Source of the DNA: SIG714 sp964638675
GTDB lineage: Bacteria > Bacillota > Clostridia > Oscillospirales > CAG-272
Assembly: GCA_964638675.1 (NCBI GenBank)
Contig: CAZXAU010000011.1
Span: forward strand, 14,545-78,544
Reading direction: 5' to 3'
Length of the DNA stretch: 64,000 nucleotides
The notes under the pieces were generated by a model that saw only the letters and a list, made by a program, of their open reading frames with translations, searched no databases and was not told where the DNA came from. This document shows, piece after piece, positions 1-8,604 of the stretch (within the stretch, counting starts at the first letter, position 1; each line of letters opens with the position of its first letter). The translations under genes and the position numbers were made by a program.

Positions 1-66
1 ATGATCGAGTGTGCCATTCGTGCGGTTGAAAGAGTCATTCCGGATGACGGCAGTGACAAATGGTGA
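1..66 (+). CDS. C-terminal end of an upstream gene (partial)
   Basis: The window opens inside an open frame that reads 21 sense codons, ending ...DDGSDKW, and stops with TGA at 64-66. It is too short to identify. It lies on the same strand as the HAD gene that starts 24 bases later, so the two are probably co-transcribed. An ATG sits at position 1, but a complete 21-residue gene is less likely than the tail of a longer one. Confidence 0.4.
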   Translation: MIECAIRAVERVIPDDGSDKW

Positions 67-90
67 TAAATTAATCATGGAGATCGATAA

Positions 91-681
91 TTGAAAATAG
101 GAATTGATACAGACGGAGTTCTTACCGATATGGCGACCTTTTCATACGAACTCGGTAAAAAGCACTTTAAAAGGGAGCCTGATTTTCCCGATAAATATAC
201 GGGATTTGAGATGTTCAATTTCAAGCCGAAGCATCACCCTTTGCTTTGTCTTGAAACATTCATAAAGTATGCAGTAAAGCTGCCGCCCCGTGAGCATTCG
301 AGAGAAACGCTCGACCTGCTTGACGGTATAGGGCATGAGCTTTACTGCATAACTTCAAGAATGTTTGTTGTCAGAAAAAATATTGCAGGTTGGATAAGTC
401 GGCATTTTCTTCTGAACTGGTATAAGAAAAACAGACTTAATTTCAAGAAAATTATTCTCTGTGAGGATAAGAGATCGGCTGAAGAAAAGCTGAGGGCGTG
501 TATTCGTCATAAAATTGACATCATGATAGACGACAAGCCTGAAATTGCCGAGAAACTCTCGAAAAATGGGATCAAGGTGCTTTTGTTTGATGCGCCTTAC
601 AATAAAAAGACATCCGGAGAAAATATTACACGTGTTTTCTCATGGCATGATGTTGAGGAATATATTCTTAAATTCAGCTGA
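91..681 (+). CDS. HAD-superfamily 5'-nucleotidase-like hydrolase
   Basis: 196-residue protein of the HAD phosphatase fold, closest in layout to the 5'(3')-deoxyribonucleotidase (NT5C) type. HAD motif I is DTDGVL at residues 6-11 (nucleophile D6, acid D8). Motif II is the ITSR stretch near residue 90, and the acidic motif IV is DDKP at 147-150. The expected reaction is dephosphorylation of a nucleoside monophosphate or similar small phosphoester in the cytoplasm. Start is TTG at 91 with GGAG 8 bases upstream; no better in-frame ATG exists. Substrate is inferred only from the family. It precedes the DUF5131 gene by 63 bases on the same strand. Confidence 0.8.
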   Translation: MKIGIDTDGVLTDMATFSYELGKKHFKREPDFPDKYTGFEMFNFKPKHHPLLCLETFIKYAVKLPPREHSRETLDLLDGIGHELYCITSRMFVVRKNIAGWISRHFLLNWYKKNRLNFKKIILCEDKRSAEEKLRACIRHKIDIMIDDKPEIAEKLSKNGIKVLLFDAPYNKKTSGENITRVFSWHDVEEYILKFS

Positions 682-744
682 ATATATGCTCACAGCAGAA
701 CCGGAAGAATAGAATATTAATACAAGGCGGCAGGGAATTTTCAA

Positions 745-1563
745 ATGCTTAATTACATCTGGAATCCATGGCACGGGTGTCGGAAATACAGTGAAGGATG
801 TGCCAATTGCTATATGTTTTTTCTCGACAAACAGCGTTCGGGAAATGTAGGAGAGATATACAGAGTAAAGAATAATTTTGATCTGCCCTTGAAGAAAAAG
901 CGGACGGGTGAATATAGAATTCCGAGCGGAGAGACGGTGTATGTCTGTATGACGAGTGATTTTTTCCTTGAAGATGCTGACATATGGCGTACTGAGGTCT
1001 GGGAGATCATAAAAAAGCGTAAGGATCTTCACTTTTGGTTGCAGACAAAGAGAGCAGATAGAGTAATGCACTGTCTGCCCGATGATTGGGGAAATGATTA
1101 TTCACATGTGAGCATCTGTTTTTCGACCGAAAATCAGGCACGTGCGGATGAAAGGCTTCCGATACTTCTGACTCTTCCTTTCAAAGAAAAGAACATCATG
1201 TGTGCCCCGATGATAGGAGAGATCACACTTTCGCCATATCTTTCAACAGGTCAGATCAAAAGAGTGCTTGTTGACGGGGAAAACTATGAAGGCTCAAGGC
1301 CGTTGCACTATGAATGGGTAAAAAAGCTTTATGACGAATGTCTTGAGTATGGCGTTTTGTTTGATTTCTCGGGATGCGGAAATTACTTTTTCAAGGACGG
1401 AAAGACCTATCACATCTGTAAAGCATATCAGCGGATAACCGCACTGAGGTCTGGGTTGCAGATACCGCAACCGACAGGCGATTTATCGGTGCAAAAGAAA
1501 TGCAAAACCTGCAGGATGCGGCACTCATGCAACGGTTGCAAACACTGCGGAAAGTGCCGGTAA
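745..1563 (+). CDS. DUF5131 (phage Gp37/Gp68-like) protein with Cys-rich tail
   Basis: 272 residues. The N-terminus carries the DUF5131 hallmark WNPWHGC...GCANCY, giving C12, C19 and C22, a spacing that resembles a radical-SAM cluster site. Family members occur in phages and scattered bacterial loci, and the biochemical role is not established. The last 20 residues hold six more cysteines (C253, C256, C262, C265, C268, C271; pattern CX2CX5CX2CX2CX2C), suggesting a second metal or Fe-S site. An AGGG-type ribosome site precedes the ATG. It sits between a HAD nucleotidase and a PH-domain gene on the same strand; no phage genes are nearby. Confidence 0.75.
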   Translation: MLNYIWNPWHGCRKYSEGCANCYMFFLDKQRSGNVGEIYRVKNNFDLPLKKKRTGEYRIPSGETVYVCMTSDFFLEDADIWRTEVWEIIKKRKDLHFWLQTKRADRVMHCLPDDWGNDYSHVSICFSTENQARADERLPILLTLPFKEKNIMCAPMIGEITLSPYLSTGQIKRVLVDGENYEGSRPLHYEWVKKLYDECLEYGVLFDFSGCGNYFFKDGKTYHICKAYQRITALRSGLQIPQPTGDLSVQKKCKTCRMRHSCNGCKHCGKCR

Positions 1564-1600
1564 GACAGGTGATCCAGCCGAAATAAATTATAAAAATATA

Positions 1601-1639
1601 CATATAACTTGTATAAACATAACTTTATATACATAACTT
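1601..1639 (+). repeat. Short imperfect direct repeats upstream of the PH-domain gene
   Basis: Three copies of a CATAACTT-like word (CATATAACTT at 1601, CATAACTT at 1618 and 1632) sit in an AT-rich leader just before the GGAGG of the next gene. The last two are 14 bases apart. They may be a chance product of AT-richness or a binding site. Confidence 0.4.
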
Positions 1640-1651
1640 ACGGAGGAAAAT

Positions 1652-2245
1652 ATGGACGGCTATTATAATAATTATTCTGACAATACCGAAAAGGTCAGAC
1701 CTTATCTTCAAAGCGGTGAGGAAATACTCTGGTCGGGAAGACCTGGAAAATCTTTGAAAACAACTCTGAATATTCCGGTCCTGATTTTTGCATTGGTATG
1801 GCTTTCTATGCTTATTTTCGTGTTTGGCGGGTCAATGATTGCATCCGGAGACTTTTTTATGCTCCCGTTTATGATTCCATTTTTTCTTGTAGGTTTTTTC
1901 ATGCTGTATGCTTCAACGTTCGCACAGTCGGTATCAAACAAAAAAACATATTATTTTATGACAGATAAAAGAATAATTGTTTTGAGGAAAAAAGCAAGCT
2001 CAGACGACTGCAAGAGCTATCTTTGGGACTCAATTTCGTCGGTCAACCTTAAAAATGTAAGGGATGGAAGGGGAACTGTAGAGTTTTCGTTCAAAAACAT
2101 CGGAGATGTGTACAATACAATGTATAACCCAACGAATGTCAGAGTCAACGGCAGATATATGAATTCTATGGGACTTGTTCTTGTTGACATCGATAATGTC
2201 AACAGAGTATATAATATTGCGATGGATAGACTACAGAATCAGTGA
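1652..2245 (+). CDS. Membrane protein with bacterial PH domain
   Basis: 197 residues. The N-terminal part contains the GEEILWSGRP motif common to bacterial PH (bPH) proteins, followed by two hydrophobic segments at about residues 38-60 and 66-88. The C-terminal half, from about residue 95 (TDKRIIVLRK), is the beta-rich PH-like domain. Such proteins are membrane-anchored and of unknown specific role. The ATG at 1652 has a clear GGAGG six bases upstream. A strong bidirectional terminator follows, so this gene ends its transcript. Confidence 0.7.
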   Translation: MDGYYNNYSDNTEKVRPYLQSGEEILWSGRPGKSLKTTLNIPVLIFALVWLSMLIFVFGGSMIASGDFFMLPFMIPFFLVGFFMLYASTFAQSVSNKKTYYFMTDKRIIVLRKKASSDDCKSYLWDSISSVNLKNVRDGRGTVEFSFKNIGDVYNTMYNPTNVRVNGRYMNSMGLVLVDIDNVNRVYNIAMDRLQNQ

Positions 2246-2283
2246 ATATACATTATATTAATTACATTATTTAAACCAAATAA

Positions 2284-2320
2284 AAAACAGCTGATTTCAG
2301 AAAACGAAAACAGCTGTTTT
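2284..2320. terminator. Bidirectional intrinsic terminator
   Basis: A perfect 10-bp stem (AAAACAGCTG at 2284-2293 with CAGCTGTTTT at 2311-2320) and 17-base loop lies between the convergent PH-domain and coaX genes. The flanking A and T runs allow it to act in both directions. Confidence 0.85.
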
Positions 2321-2371
2321 GTTTATTTGTGATGATTCCGATCATCCGATATTTTTTATCGTCTATGTCTT

Positions 2372-3142
2372 TTATTTCTTTTTGTTTTTATTGTAGATAT
2401 TTGAAAGACCGCAAAGAATGAGGTCACGGTCGACTGTAACCTGACGTTTACACACAGATGTGACAAGTTCGGCATAGCTTCCGGTTGCTATTGCTGTCAC
2501 ATTGTATCCGAGTGTTTCCTCAATACGGGCAATCATTCCGTCGATCATCGATGCAGTTCCGAAAACCGCACCTGAACGCATACATTCGTCGGTGTTTGTT
2601 CCGATACAGCTTTTCGGGAGGTTCAGCTTTACCTGCGGCAAAAGAGATGTCATACTTGAAAGAGCCGAAAGTGAAAGACCGATTCCCGGAGCTATAGAAA
2701 CGCCTGTAAGTGTTGACGTATCGTCAATAACAGTGAATGTTGTTGCAGTTCCCATGCTGATGACGACAAGCGGAGACTTGTATTTTTCGAGTGCTCCGAC
2801 TGCCAGAACGGCAAGATCGGGTCCGAGCTGAGCAGGATTTTCGATCCGCATTTTCAGACCGGTTCTGATTCCTGCACCTACAATTATCGGATTGACCGAA
2901 AAAAGTCTGTTTACTGCACTCGTTGCAACATCGGTCAGCGTGGGTACAACTGACGATATCACTGCCCCGTCAATGCTTTTTGTATCAATATTATTCAATG
3001 ACAGAAGCTGACTGAAAAGGATCGCATATTCGTCTGCTGTTTTGTTTATATCCGCTCCGATGCGGAATCGGGCGAGAATTTTGTCACCCTCTATGCATCC
3101 CAGTGATATTCTGCTGTTTCCGATGTTGAGTGCAAATAACAT
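2372..3142 (-). CDS. coaX: Type III pantothenate kinase
   Basis: 256 residues, the usual CoaX length. CoaX phosphorylates pantothenate to 4'-phosphopantothenate, the first step of coenzyme A synthesis, in the cytoplasm. The ASKHA-fold phosphate loop is NIGNSRISLG at residues 6-15; the catalytic-aspartate region GPDLAVLAVGA and the ISMGTATTFTVID strand are present. The start codon overlaps the panT stop by one base (TAATG), so the two genes are translationally coupled. Uptake and first committed step of CoA synthesis are thereby in one operon. Confidence 0.93.
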   Translation of the reverse strand: MLFALNIGNSRISLGCIEGDKILARFRIGADINKTADEYAILFSQLLSLNNIDTKSIDGAVISSVVPTLTDVATSAVNRLFSVNPIIVGAGIRTGLKMRIENPAQLGPDLAVLAVGALEKYKSPLVVISMGTATTFTVIDDTSTLTGVSIAPGIGLSLSALSSMTSLLPQVKLNLPKSCIGTNTDECMRSGAVFGTASMIDGMIARIEETLGYNVTAIATGSYAELVTSVCKRQVTVDRDLILCGLSNIYNKNKKK

Positions 3143-3732
3143 TACAGGCGGTCTCCCTTTTTATTTATCAGGTTTATCACAGTGTGGATAGCTGGATTGA
3201 GTATGATGTTGGTTCCGAGTTCCAAAAGGAAGTTTATCCCGGCAAGACCGATAAACATATACCCGATGACATTCGCTCCGAAATCGCTTCCTGCCGACCA
3301 TTCTCTGATGGTGGGCATAAAGAATATAACGCACCCGAGAAGGAAAATTCCTGTGTTTATGATAGGACAGACGACCGAAGATGCAGCCACCGCAAGTGTC
3401 TGATTTTTTTTGCAAAGAAGCTTGTATACAACGCCTGAAATAAGACCTGCAAGCGTACCCTTGGCGATGACCGTCACAATAGTGCCGAAAACATCTACAG
3501 CGAGAAATGATGCGGCGTCACCCGATATAAGTACGGTAATCGAAAACACGAATCCGAGCCATGCTCCTGCGGCGTATCCGTAGAGTGAAGCACCGAGAAC
3601 TATAGGTATCAGTACGAGTGTTATCGAAAATTGACCGAAATGGATAACGCTTCCGATGAGCTGAAAGACAATTACAATTGCCGTCAGCATTCCGAGTCCG
3701 ACTATTGTACGGACATTTAATTTTTTCTTCAT
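3142..3732 (-). CDS. panT: ECF transporter S component, probably pantothenate-specific (PanT)
   Basis: 196 residues with five to six hydrophobic helices typical of energy-coupling-factor substrate-binding subunits, starting MKKKLNVRTIVGLGMLTA. It works with a shared EcfA/A'/T module encoded elsewhere. Substrate is inferred from coupling to coaX by the TAATG overlap; sequence alone would say only ECF S component. AGGAGG lies eight bases before the ATG. The transcript starts from a consensus promoter at 3838-3866, leaving a leader of roughly 100 bases. Confidence 0.85.
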   Translation of the reverse strand: MKKKLNVRTIVGLGMLTAIVIVFQLIGSVIHFGQFSITLVLIPIVLGASLYGYAAGAWLGFVFSITVLISGDAASFLAVDVFGTIVTVIAKGTLAGLISGVVYKLLCKKNQTLAVAASSVVCPIINTGIFLLGCVIFFMPTIREWSAGSDFGANVIGYMFIGLAGINFLLELGTNIILNPAIHTVINLINKKGDRL

Positions 3733-3837
3733 AAAATTACCTCCTGCTGTTGCTCCGATCGTGTCGGATGCAGCGCATTTAATACCGTGATATCCGATCT
3801 CACCGGAATTAATCGGATTATCGACGGTTCGCAGAGA

Positions 3838-3866
3838 ATTATATCACTGTTTTTGAAAAATGTCAA
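3838..3866 (-). promoter_or_regulatory. Sigma-A promoter for panT-coaX
   Basis: Read on the minus strand, TTGACA (3866-3861), a 17-base spacer and TATAAT (3843-3838) match the consensus exactly. The roughly 100-base leader includes a CCGAT...ATCGG hairpin, but I do not recognise a known riboswitch in it. Confidence 0.85.
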
Positions 3867-3999
3867 TACAAATTTTCTCATTATAAATCAGAGCACATGT
3901 ATATATAAAATTATAACTTTAATACCAAAAAACTATTGCTTTTTTCTTTGGAATATGTTAACATGCTTTTGCTGATATACTGTAAACAAGGAGAGGAAT

Positions 4000-6342
4000 A
4001 TGAATATTTCTAAACGAATATTGGCTATAATGCTTACTTTAATGATGATTTTTTCATTTATCGCATGCTCGGGAGTTACACCCGAAAGTCCTACGGAAAT
4101 ACCGGGGACAACTGCAACAGATACGGAAGGAGTGAACGATATGAATCTTGAACCGGTAAGCTTTGAAACGGTAGATAAGCACAAAGAGGAGACTGTGGCA
4201 GGGGGATATAAAATAGACATGGGTGATATAGTCCAGGTGTATTTTCAGAATCACCCCGAATGGGTAGAGCTTTACAATAAGAGCTGGGAGCTTCATAAGG
4301 ATCATATCCAGCGTATTCCGGCCGCTACCAATCCCGAAAGACCCTATTATGTAGACGAAGCATTCTCAGGTGATATCTTCCTGTGGGATACAGTATTCAT
4401 GATGCTGTACGATCGCTACGGCATGAATCAGTTCCCGATATTGACATCAATGGAGAATTTTTATTACTGTCAGACAGACAGTGACGGAAAGGATAACGGA
4501 TATATTCCGAGGGAAATCATAGAAAGCAGCGGTGAGGACTACTGGAAGAGCTACACAAGCGAAACAGCCACGAATCCCCCTCTTCTTTCATGGGCAGAAT
4601 GGGAATGCTATCAGATACACGGTGATGTTTCGAGATTCAGTAAGATAATAGACGGAAAGACGATATATCAGCGTCTTTGTGAGCACTATGAATTCATTGA
4701 AAAAAATAAGAAGCTCTTTATCGACGGACTTTACGGAAAGACAAACGGACTTGGCACAGGACTTGACGATTCACCGAATCAGGGGTCGGGACAGACATAT
4801 AACTCTCTGAGTATACAGCAGGCACAAAATGCCTATTATATTTCACTTATCGCAAACGCTATGGGAAATACAAAGGATTCCGAGTATTATAAATCCGAGC
4901 ATCAGAGAATTGCAAAGCTTATCAACAAAAAGATGTGGGATGAAAAGGAGAGCATGTATTCCAACCTTATCGGAGGTTCCATTCATACAAATATCTCGAC
5001 TCCTACATCGCTCTGGGCACTTGTCGGCAGAGTTGCGACAAAAGAAACTGCTGAGAAAATGGTGAGAAATCAGGCACTCAATTCCAATAAGTTATATAGA
5101 CCGAACGGACTTGCAACGCTTGCATATGACCACAGTGAATTTGTGGCTGAGGGCGGATATTGGAAGGGTGCGATCTGGGCACCGACGTCATATCAGTATA
5201 TCAAGGGACTGAATGCATACGGGTATGATATTGAAGCATTTGAAGAATCAATTCGACTTGTAAACACACTTTCAGCGGTATATGAATCCGGCAAAAAGGG
5301 CGGATATGTCAAAAAAGCGACGCTTTTTGAAAACTACTCGGCAGAATACATCAGAAGCGGTTGGGTGAGACCCGATTTCGAATTGACACGTGATGATTTT
5401 GCAGGATGGACTCCCTGTATGTCGATCGGTCTTATGATAGAAAACCTTATAGGTGTTACTATCGCCGCTCCCGAGAATAAAGTAAATTGGAATGTAAACC
5501 TGACTGAGCATCATTCAATCAGTAATCTTTATTATTCATATGAGGGAACAGCCAACCGTGTTTCGCTTGCGGCGGCGCAGAGAAGCATTGCGGATGACGA
5601 CCTTGTTTTTTCTGTCAAGGCTGATCATCCATTTAAGCTTACTGTAACAGCATCGGGCGTGACAAAGGAATATGATATAGAAGCAGGAATTCACACCTAC
5701 CGTCATACAAGCAACAATAAAAACAGCGAAAATAAGCCGTCACTGTCTGTATCGTCGAGTTCATTTGACGTATCGAAAAACTGCTTTGCAAAAGAGGCGC
5801 TTGATAATTCGCTCGATTACGTATATTTTACATCAAGTGTCAATGAATCTGTAAAAGACGGTATTTCATATCAGGCAGGTAAACTCTCAGGAAAGATATT
5901 CAATCTGAATACGGTCGGAAGACCTGTCTATTCAAATTCTGATCTCCTTACCGTCAAGAACAACAGTGCTCTTGTTTCTTTGGGTCTCAACGGTGCAAAG
6001 ACTCTCGGAAAGTATTATTACACAATGGGTAACGAGGGCTTCATGCTCTGCTCGGAAGCTTCAAAGGAAATGCGTACCCTTCGTATTGCTGTCAGCGTAT
6101 CGGGCGGTGCAAAGGGAATAATCAGTGCTTCGCTTTCGGATGCATCGGCAAGTACTGTGTCGTTAAAGCTTGATGAAGGCGATTATGTTATAGAGATACC
6201 CTACTGTGCAGCATCGGAGGGAAGATATCTTCTCGTAAAATGGACTCTCGACAACGAATCGCTCAGACTTGACAGCTCGAAAATTGAAGACAAATCGATG
6301 TCGGTCGGGATTTCGGCAGTGGTACTTGAGGAAACAAAATAA
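4000..6342 (+). CDS. Secreted lipoprotein glycoside hydrolase, (alpha/alpha)6 MGH1/GH63-like
   Basis: 780 residues. It begins with a lipoprotein signal peptide whose lipobox FIAC places the lipid cysteine at residue 23, so it should be anchored outside the membrane. Residues of about 95-500 resemble the six-hairpin (alpha/alpha)6 fold of trehalase/GH63/mannosylglycerate-hydrolase-like enzymes: an FLWDTVFM strand, a GYIPREI stretch, LDDSPNQG, and a GGYWKGAIWAPTSY segment. The remaining C-terminal 250 residues look like beta-sandwich modules. The likely role is hydrolysis of short alpha-linked sugars or glycans; the precise substrate cannot be told. GGAGAGG precedes the ATG. It is monocistronic, ending at a strong terminator. 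Confidence 0.8.
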   Translation: MNISKRILAIMLTLMMIFSFIACSGVTPESPTEIPGTTATDTEGVNDMNLEPVSFETVDKHKEETVAGGYKIDMGDIVQVYFQNHPEWVELYNKSWELHKDHIQRIPAATNPERPYYVDEAFSGDIFLWDTVFMMLYDRYGMNQFPILTSMENFYYCQTDSDGKDNGYIPREIIESSGEDYWKSYTSETATNPPLLSWAEWECYQIHGDVSRFSKIIDGKTIYQRLCEHYEFIEKNKKLFIDGLYGKTNGLGTGLDDSPNQGSGQTYNSLSIQQAQNAYYISLIANAMGNTKDSEYYKSEHQRIAKLINKKMWDEKESMYSNLIGGSIHTNISTPTSLWALVGRVATKETAEKMVRNQALNSNKLYRPNGLATLAYDHSEFVAEGGYWKGAIWAPTSYQYIKGLNAYGYDIEAFEESIRLVNTLSAVYESGKKGGYVKKATLFENYSAEYIRSGWVRPDFELTRDDFAGWTPCMSIGLMIENLIGVTIAAPENKVNWNVNLTEHHSISNLYYSYEGTANRVSLAAAQRSIADDDLVFSVKADHPFKLTVTASGVTKEYDIEAGIHTYRHTSNNKNSENKPSLSVSSSSFDVSKNCFAKEALDNSLDYVYFTSSVNESVKDGISYQAGKLSGKIFNLNTVGRPVYSNSDLLTVKNNSALVSLGLNGAKTLGKYYYTMGNEGFMLCSEASKEMRTLRIAVSVSGGAKGIISASLSDASASTVSLKLDEGDYVIEIPYCAASEGRYLLVKWTLDNESLRLDSSKIEDKSMSVGISAVVLEETK

Positions 6343-6366
6343 TCAAAACATGTGATAAAAGAAAAA

Positions 6367-6400
6367 CAGCCGTATCTGTGACGATTCACAGATACGGCTG
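6367..6400. terminator. Bidirectional intrinsic terminator
   Basis: A perfect 15-bp stem (6367-6381 with 6386-6400) with a CGAT tetraloop sits between the convergent glycosidase and alanine racemase genes. A-rich and T-rich flanks support termination in both directions. Confidence 0.9.
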
Positions 6401-6406
6401 AATTTA

Positions 6407-7570
6407 TTATTGGATGTCTATCAGATAGTTTATATACCTGACAGCCTTTTTGTTTTTAAAATAAGTTCTTGTTACCCGGCGTGAAATCCCGCAGACAAAT
6501 TCATAATTAAAGCTGCCTGCCGCTTCGGCTATTTCTTCTACTGTGATGACCTGATCGCCGTCCTTGCCGATAAGCGTGACCTTATTGCCTTTAACAACTC
6601 CCGGAATACCGCTGATATCAACCATAAGCTGATCCATGCAGATCCTTCCGACTATCGGTGCTTTGTGTCCGTTTATCAGTACATAAAATTTGCCTGACAG
6701 TCTCCACGGGTAGCCGTCTGCATATCCTACCGGAATAGTTGCGATAACCGTCTCTTTGGTGGTTACATATGTTCCGCCGTAGCTGATCTCCTCGCCTGCC
6801 GGTAGTGTTTTGATATAAGATACATATGATTCCCAACGCAGTGCAGGGGTAAGATCGGGGATCGAATGAACGACATCGTTGCTCGGATACATGCCGTATG
6901 TAATAATGCCGCTTCGCACCATGTCAAAGTTGTCGTCAAAATCGAGTATTCCTGCCGAATTGCTGATGTGCTTTATCGGGATATCAATTCCTCTTTCCGA
7001 AAGCATAGCGATAAAGTCGGTAAATTTCTTTTTTTGTGCATAGGTTCTCGTCAGATCGGGGCAGTCGGCTGTAGCAAAATGAGAAAAAATACCCTCAGCC
7101 TTTATTCCCGGAAGCTTGCATATTTCTTTGCAAATATCGGCATTTTCTTCCGACATCTTGAAGCCTATACGGTTCATACCGGTATCTACAACAAGATGAA
7201 AGGGAATTGTTTTATTCAGTTTTAGGGCAACCTTTGAAAGCTCGCTTGCAATGTCGTATTCGAAAACCGAAATTCTGACATCGTTCATTGCGGCGTCTTC
7301 AAACCTTGACACGGGAGTTGCACCCAATATAAGTATCGGATTATTTATGCCTGCAGCACGGAGCTCAAGTGCTTCGTCTATGCAGGCAACGCCGAAAAAT
7401 GCGACCTTATCGCTGATCTGCTTTGATATCTCTGTTGCACCGTGACCGTAGGCATCTGCTTTTACTATTGCCATTATCGGAACACCAGATCTTTCGGAGA
7501 TCTTTTTCAGATTGTTATCTATTGCGTCAAGGTCTATCTGCAACGTCGTTCTGCATTGGCTGAGATTCAT
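6407..7570 (-). CDS. alr: Alanine racemase
   Basis: 387 residues, standard for the family. The PLP-dependent enzyme interconverts L- and D-alanine to supply D-Ala for peptidoglycan. The PLP lysine is K37 in IVKADAYGHG, and the second catalytic base, a tyrosine, lies in ISYGGTYVT. The N-terminal TIM-barrel and C-terminal beta-domain are both present. It appears monocistronic, with its own promoter at 7630-7658 and a terminator just past the stop. Confidence 0.96.
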   Translation of the reverse strand: MNLSQCRTTLQIDLDAIDNNLKKISERSGVPIMAIVKADAYGHGATEISKQISDKVAFFGVACIDEALELRAAGINNPILILGATPVSRFEDAAMNDVRISVFEYDIASELSKVALKLNKTIPFHLVVDTGMNRIGFKMSEENADICKEICKLPGIKAEGIFSHFATADCPDLTRTYAQKKKFTDFIAMLSERGIDIPIKHISNSAGILDFDDNFDMVRSGIITYGMYPSNDVVHSIPDLTPALRWESYVSYIKTLPAGEEISYGGTYVTTKETVIATIPVGYADGYPWRLSGKFYVLINGHKAPIVGRICMDQLMVDISGIPGVVKGNKVTLIGKDGDQVITVEEIAEAAGSFNYEFVCGISRRVTRTYFKNKKAVRYINYLIDIQ

Positions 7571-7629
7571 TTATTATTCCATACCTTTCATAATCTCGGA
7601 AAGTGTTTTCCGATCGATCTGCAAACCCT

Positions 7630-7658
7630 ATTGTATCACGTATTGTCGGTTTTGTAAA
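7630..7658 (-). promoter_or_regulatory. Promoter for alr
   Basis: On the minus strand TTTACA (7658-7653), 17-base spacer and TACAAT (7635-7630), each one base from the sigma-A consensus. Confidence 0.7.
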
Positions 7659-7690
7659 TAGTATTTTGATAAATTGTTTTATGAGTGCTT

Positions 7691-8086
7691 TCAGTGCCGT
7701 TTTTTTCTTCTCCTACGGCCTTTTTTCTGCTTTGATGACAGCATGAATGTTAGCAATGAAACCAAAAAGGTGAATGCTACCTTTGCAAGGCAGGGAAGAA
7801 GCTGACCGTCACCGCCGTTTATTGATGATGCGATCAGAATAACCGCCAGATATATTCCGACTGTGATAAGCATTCCTGAAAATGTGTCGTCGGAAAATAT
7901 TAGTTTCGGTAATAGTCCGCACAGTGCTCCACCGCACAGAAGCGATACAATTCCGAAGAATGTACGCATTTTTTCGGGGGAAGAATTACCGTAACTCAGA
8001 ATTGAAAAAGTGAAAATTAACACGAACGCCCCCAAAAGCGACAATAATGCCGAAATGAGGACGCCCTTGATCTTTTTTGTGTTCAT
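7691..8086 (-). CDS. TIGR04086 family membrane protein
   Basis: 131 residues with four predicted membrane helices and a very basic C-terminal tail (KKGRRRRKKRH). This matches TIGR04086, a clostridial integral membrane family of unknown role that often lies downstream of yajC, as here. The ATG at 8086 is preferred over one six codons upstream because GGAGA lies seven to eight bases before it. It follows yajC by 83 bases and is probably co-transcribed. A link to protein export is suggested only by position. Confidence 0.75.
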   Translation of the reverse strand: MNTKKIKGVLISALLSLLGAFVLIFTFSILSYGNSSPEKMRTFFGIVSLLCGGALCGLLPKLIFSDDTFSGMLITVGIYLAVILIASSINGGDGQLLPCLAKVAFTFLVSLLTFMLSSKQKKGRRRRKKRH

Positions 8087-8169
8087 CTGATTTCTCCGTA
8101 TCATATAAATTCACGGAAATCTGCAAAGCAGAAAAATCCGTTGTTGATATATGATATTCGGAAAGAATG

Positions 8170-8499
8170 TCAATTATTCTCTGTCGATGCTTTAGAATCG
8201 ATTGATTTGATTGCCCATTTAAGGATTCTGATCTTTGTTTTTTCCTTTGAGGTTTCAATAACTACCGTGTCTTCTTTGACAAAAACAACTCTTCCGACGA
8301 TTCCGCCGATAGTTGTGAGCTCATCTCCGATGGAAACAGAGTTTTTCATTTGCTGTATCTGCTGTTCCTCTTTTTTCTGCTTTTTCGATGCGAATATCAT
8401 ATAAACCCCGAGCAGACCGAGCGGAACAAGCCAAATGATCATTGACGCCCATCCGCCATTGCCGGTGGTTGCTGCGGTATCGAGTAATGTATAAATCAT
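8170..8499 (-). CDS. yajC: Preprotein translocase subunit YajC
   Basis: 109 residues: one N-terminal membrane helix (about residues 20-39, MIIWLVPLGLLGVYMIF), then a soluble basic domain with the family signature SIGDELTTIGGIVGRVV. YajC associates with SecDF and the Sec translocon in the membrane. The ATG at 8499 is chosen because a perfect GGAGG overlaps the upstream in-frame ATG and sits five bases before this one. It precedes the TIGR04086 gene. Confidence 0.93.
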   Translation of the reverse strand: MIYTLLDTAATTGNGGWASMIIWLVPLGLLGVYMIFASKKQKKEEQQIQQMKNSVSIGDELTTIGGIVGRVVFVKEDTVVIETSKEKTKIRILKWAIKSIDSKASTENN

Positions 8500-8530
8500 T
8501 TTATCCTCCATTGATTTTTATTTCCTGTAT

Positions 8531-8559
8531 ATATTAACCTATTATTCTGTAAAAATCAA
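8531..8559 (-). promoter_or_regulatory. Promoter for yajC operon
   Basis: Minus strand TTGATT (8559-8554), 17-base spacer, TAATAT (8536-8531), about 30 bases before the yajC start. Confidence 0.6.
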
Positions 8560-8604
8560 TACCTTTTGAAAAAATTTCTCATTTATTTACAATGTGTTTT
8601 TTAT

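Noticed and set aside
640..1071. 143-residue minus-strand open frame
   Set aside because: Antisense to the nucleotidase end and the DUF5131 gene; no motif, no ribosome site.
3733..3837. Riboswitch in the panT-coaX leader
   Set aside because: The roughly 100-base leader has one short hairpin but none of the conserved cores I know for thiamin, pan motif or other classes.
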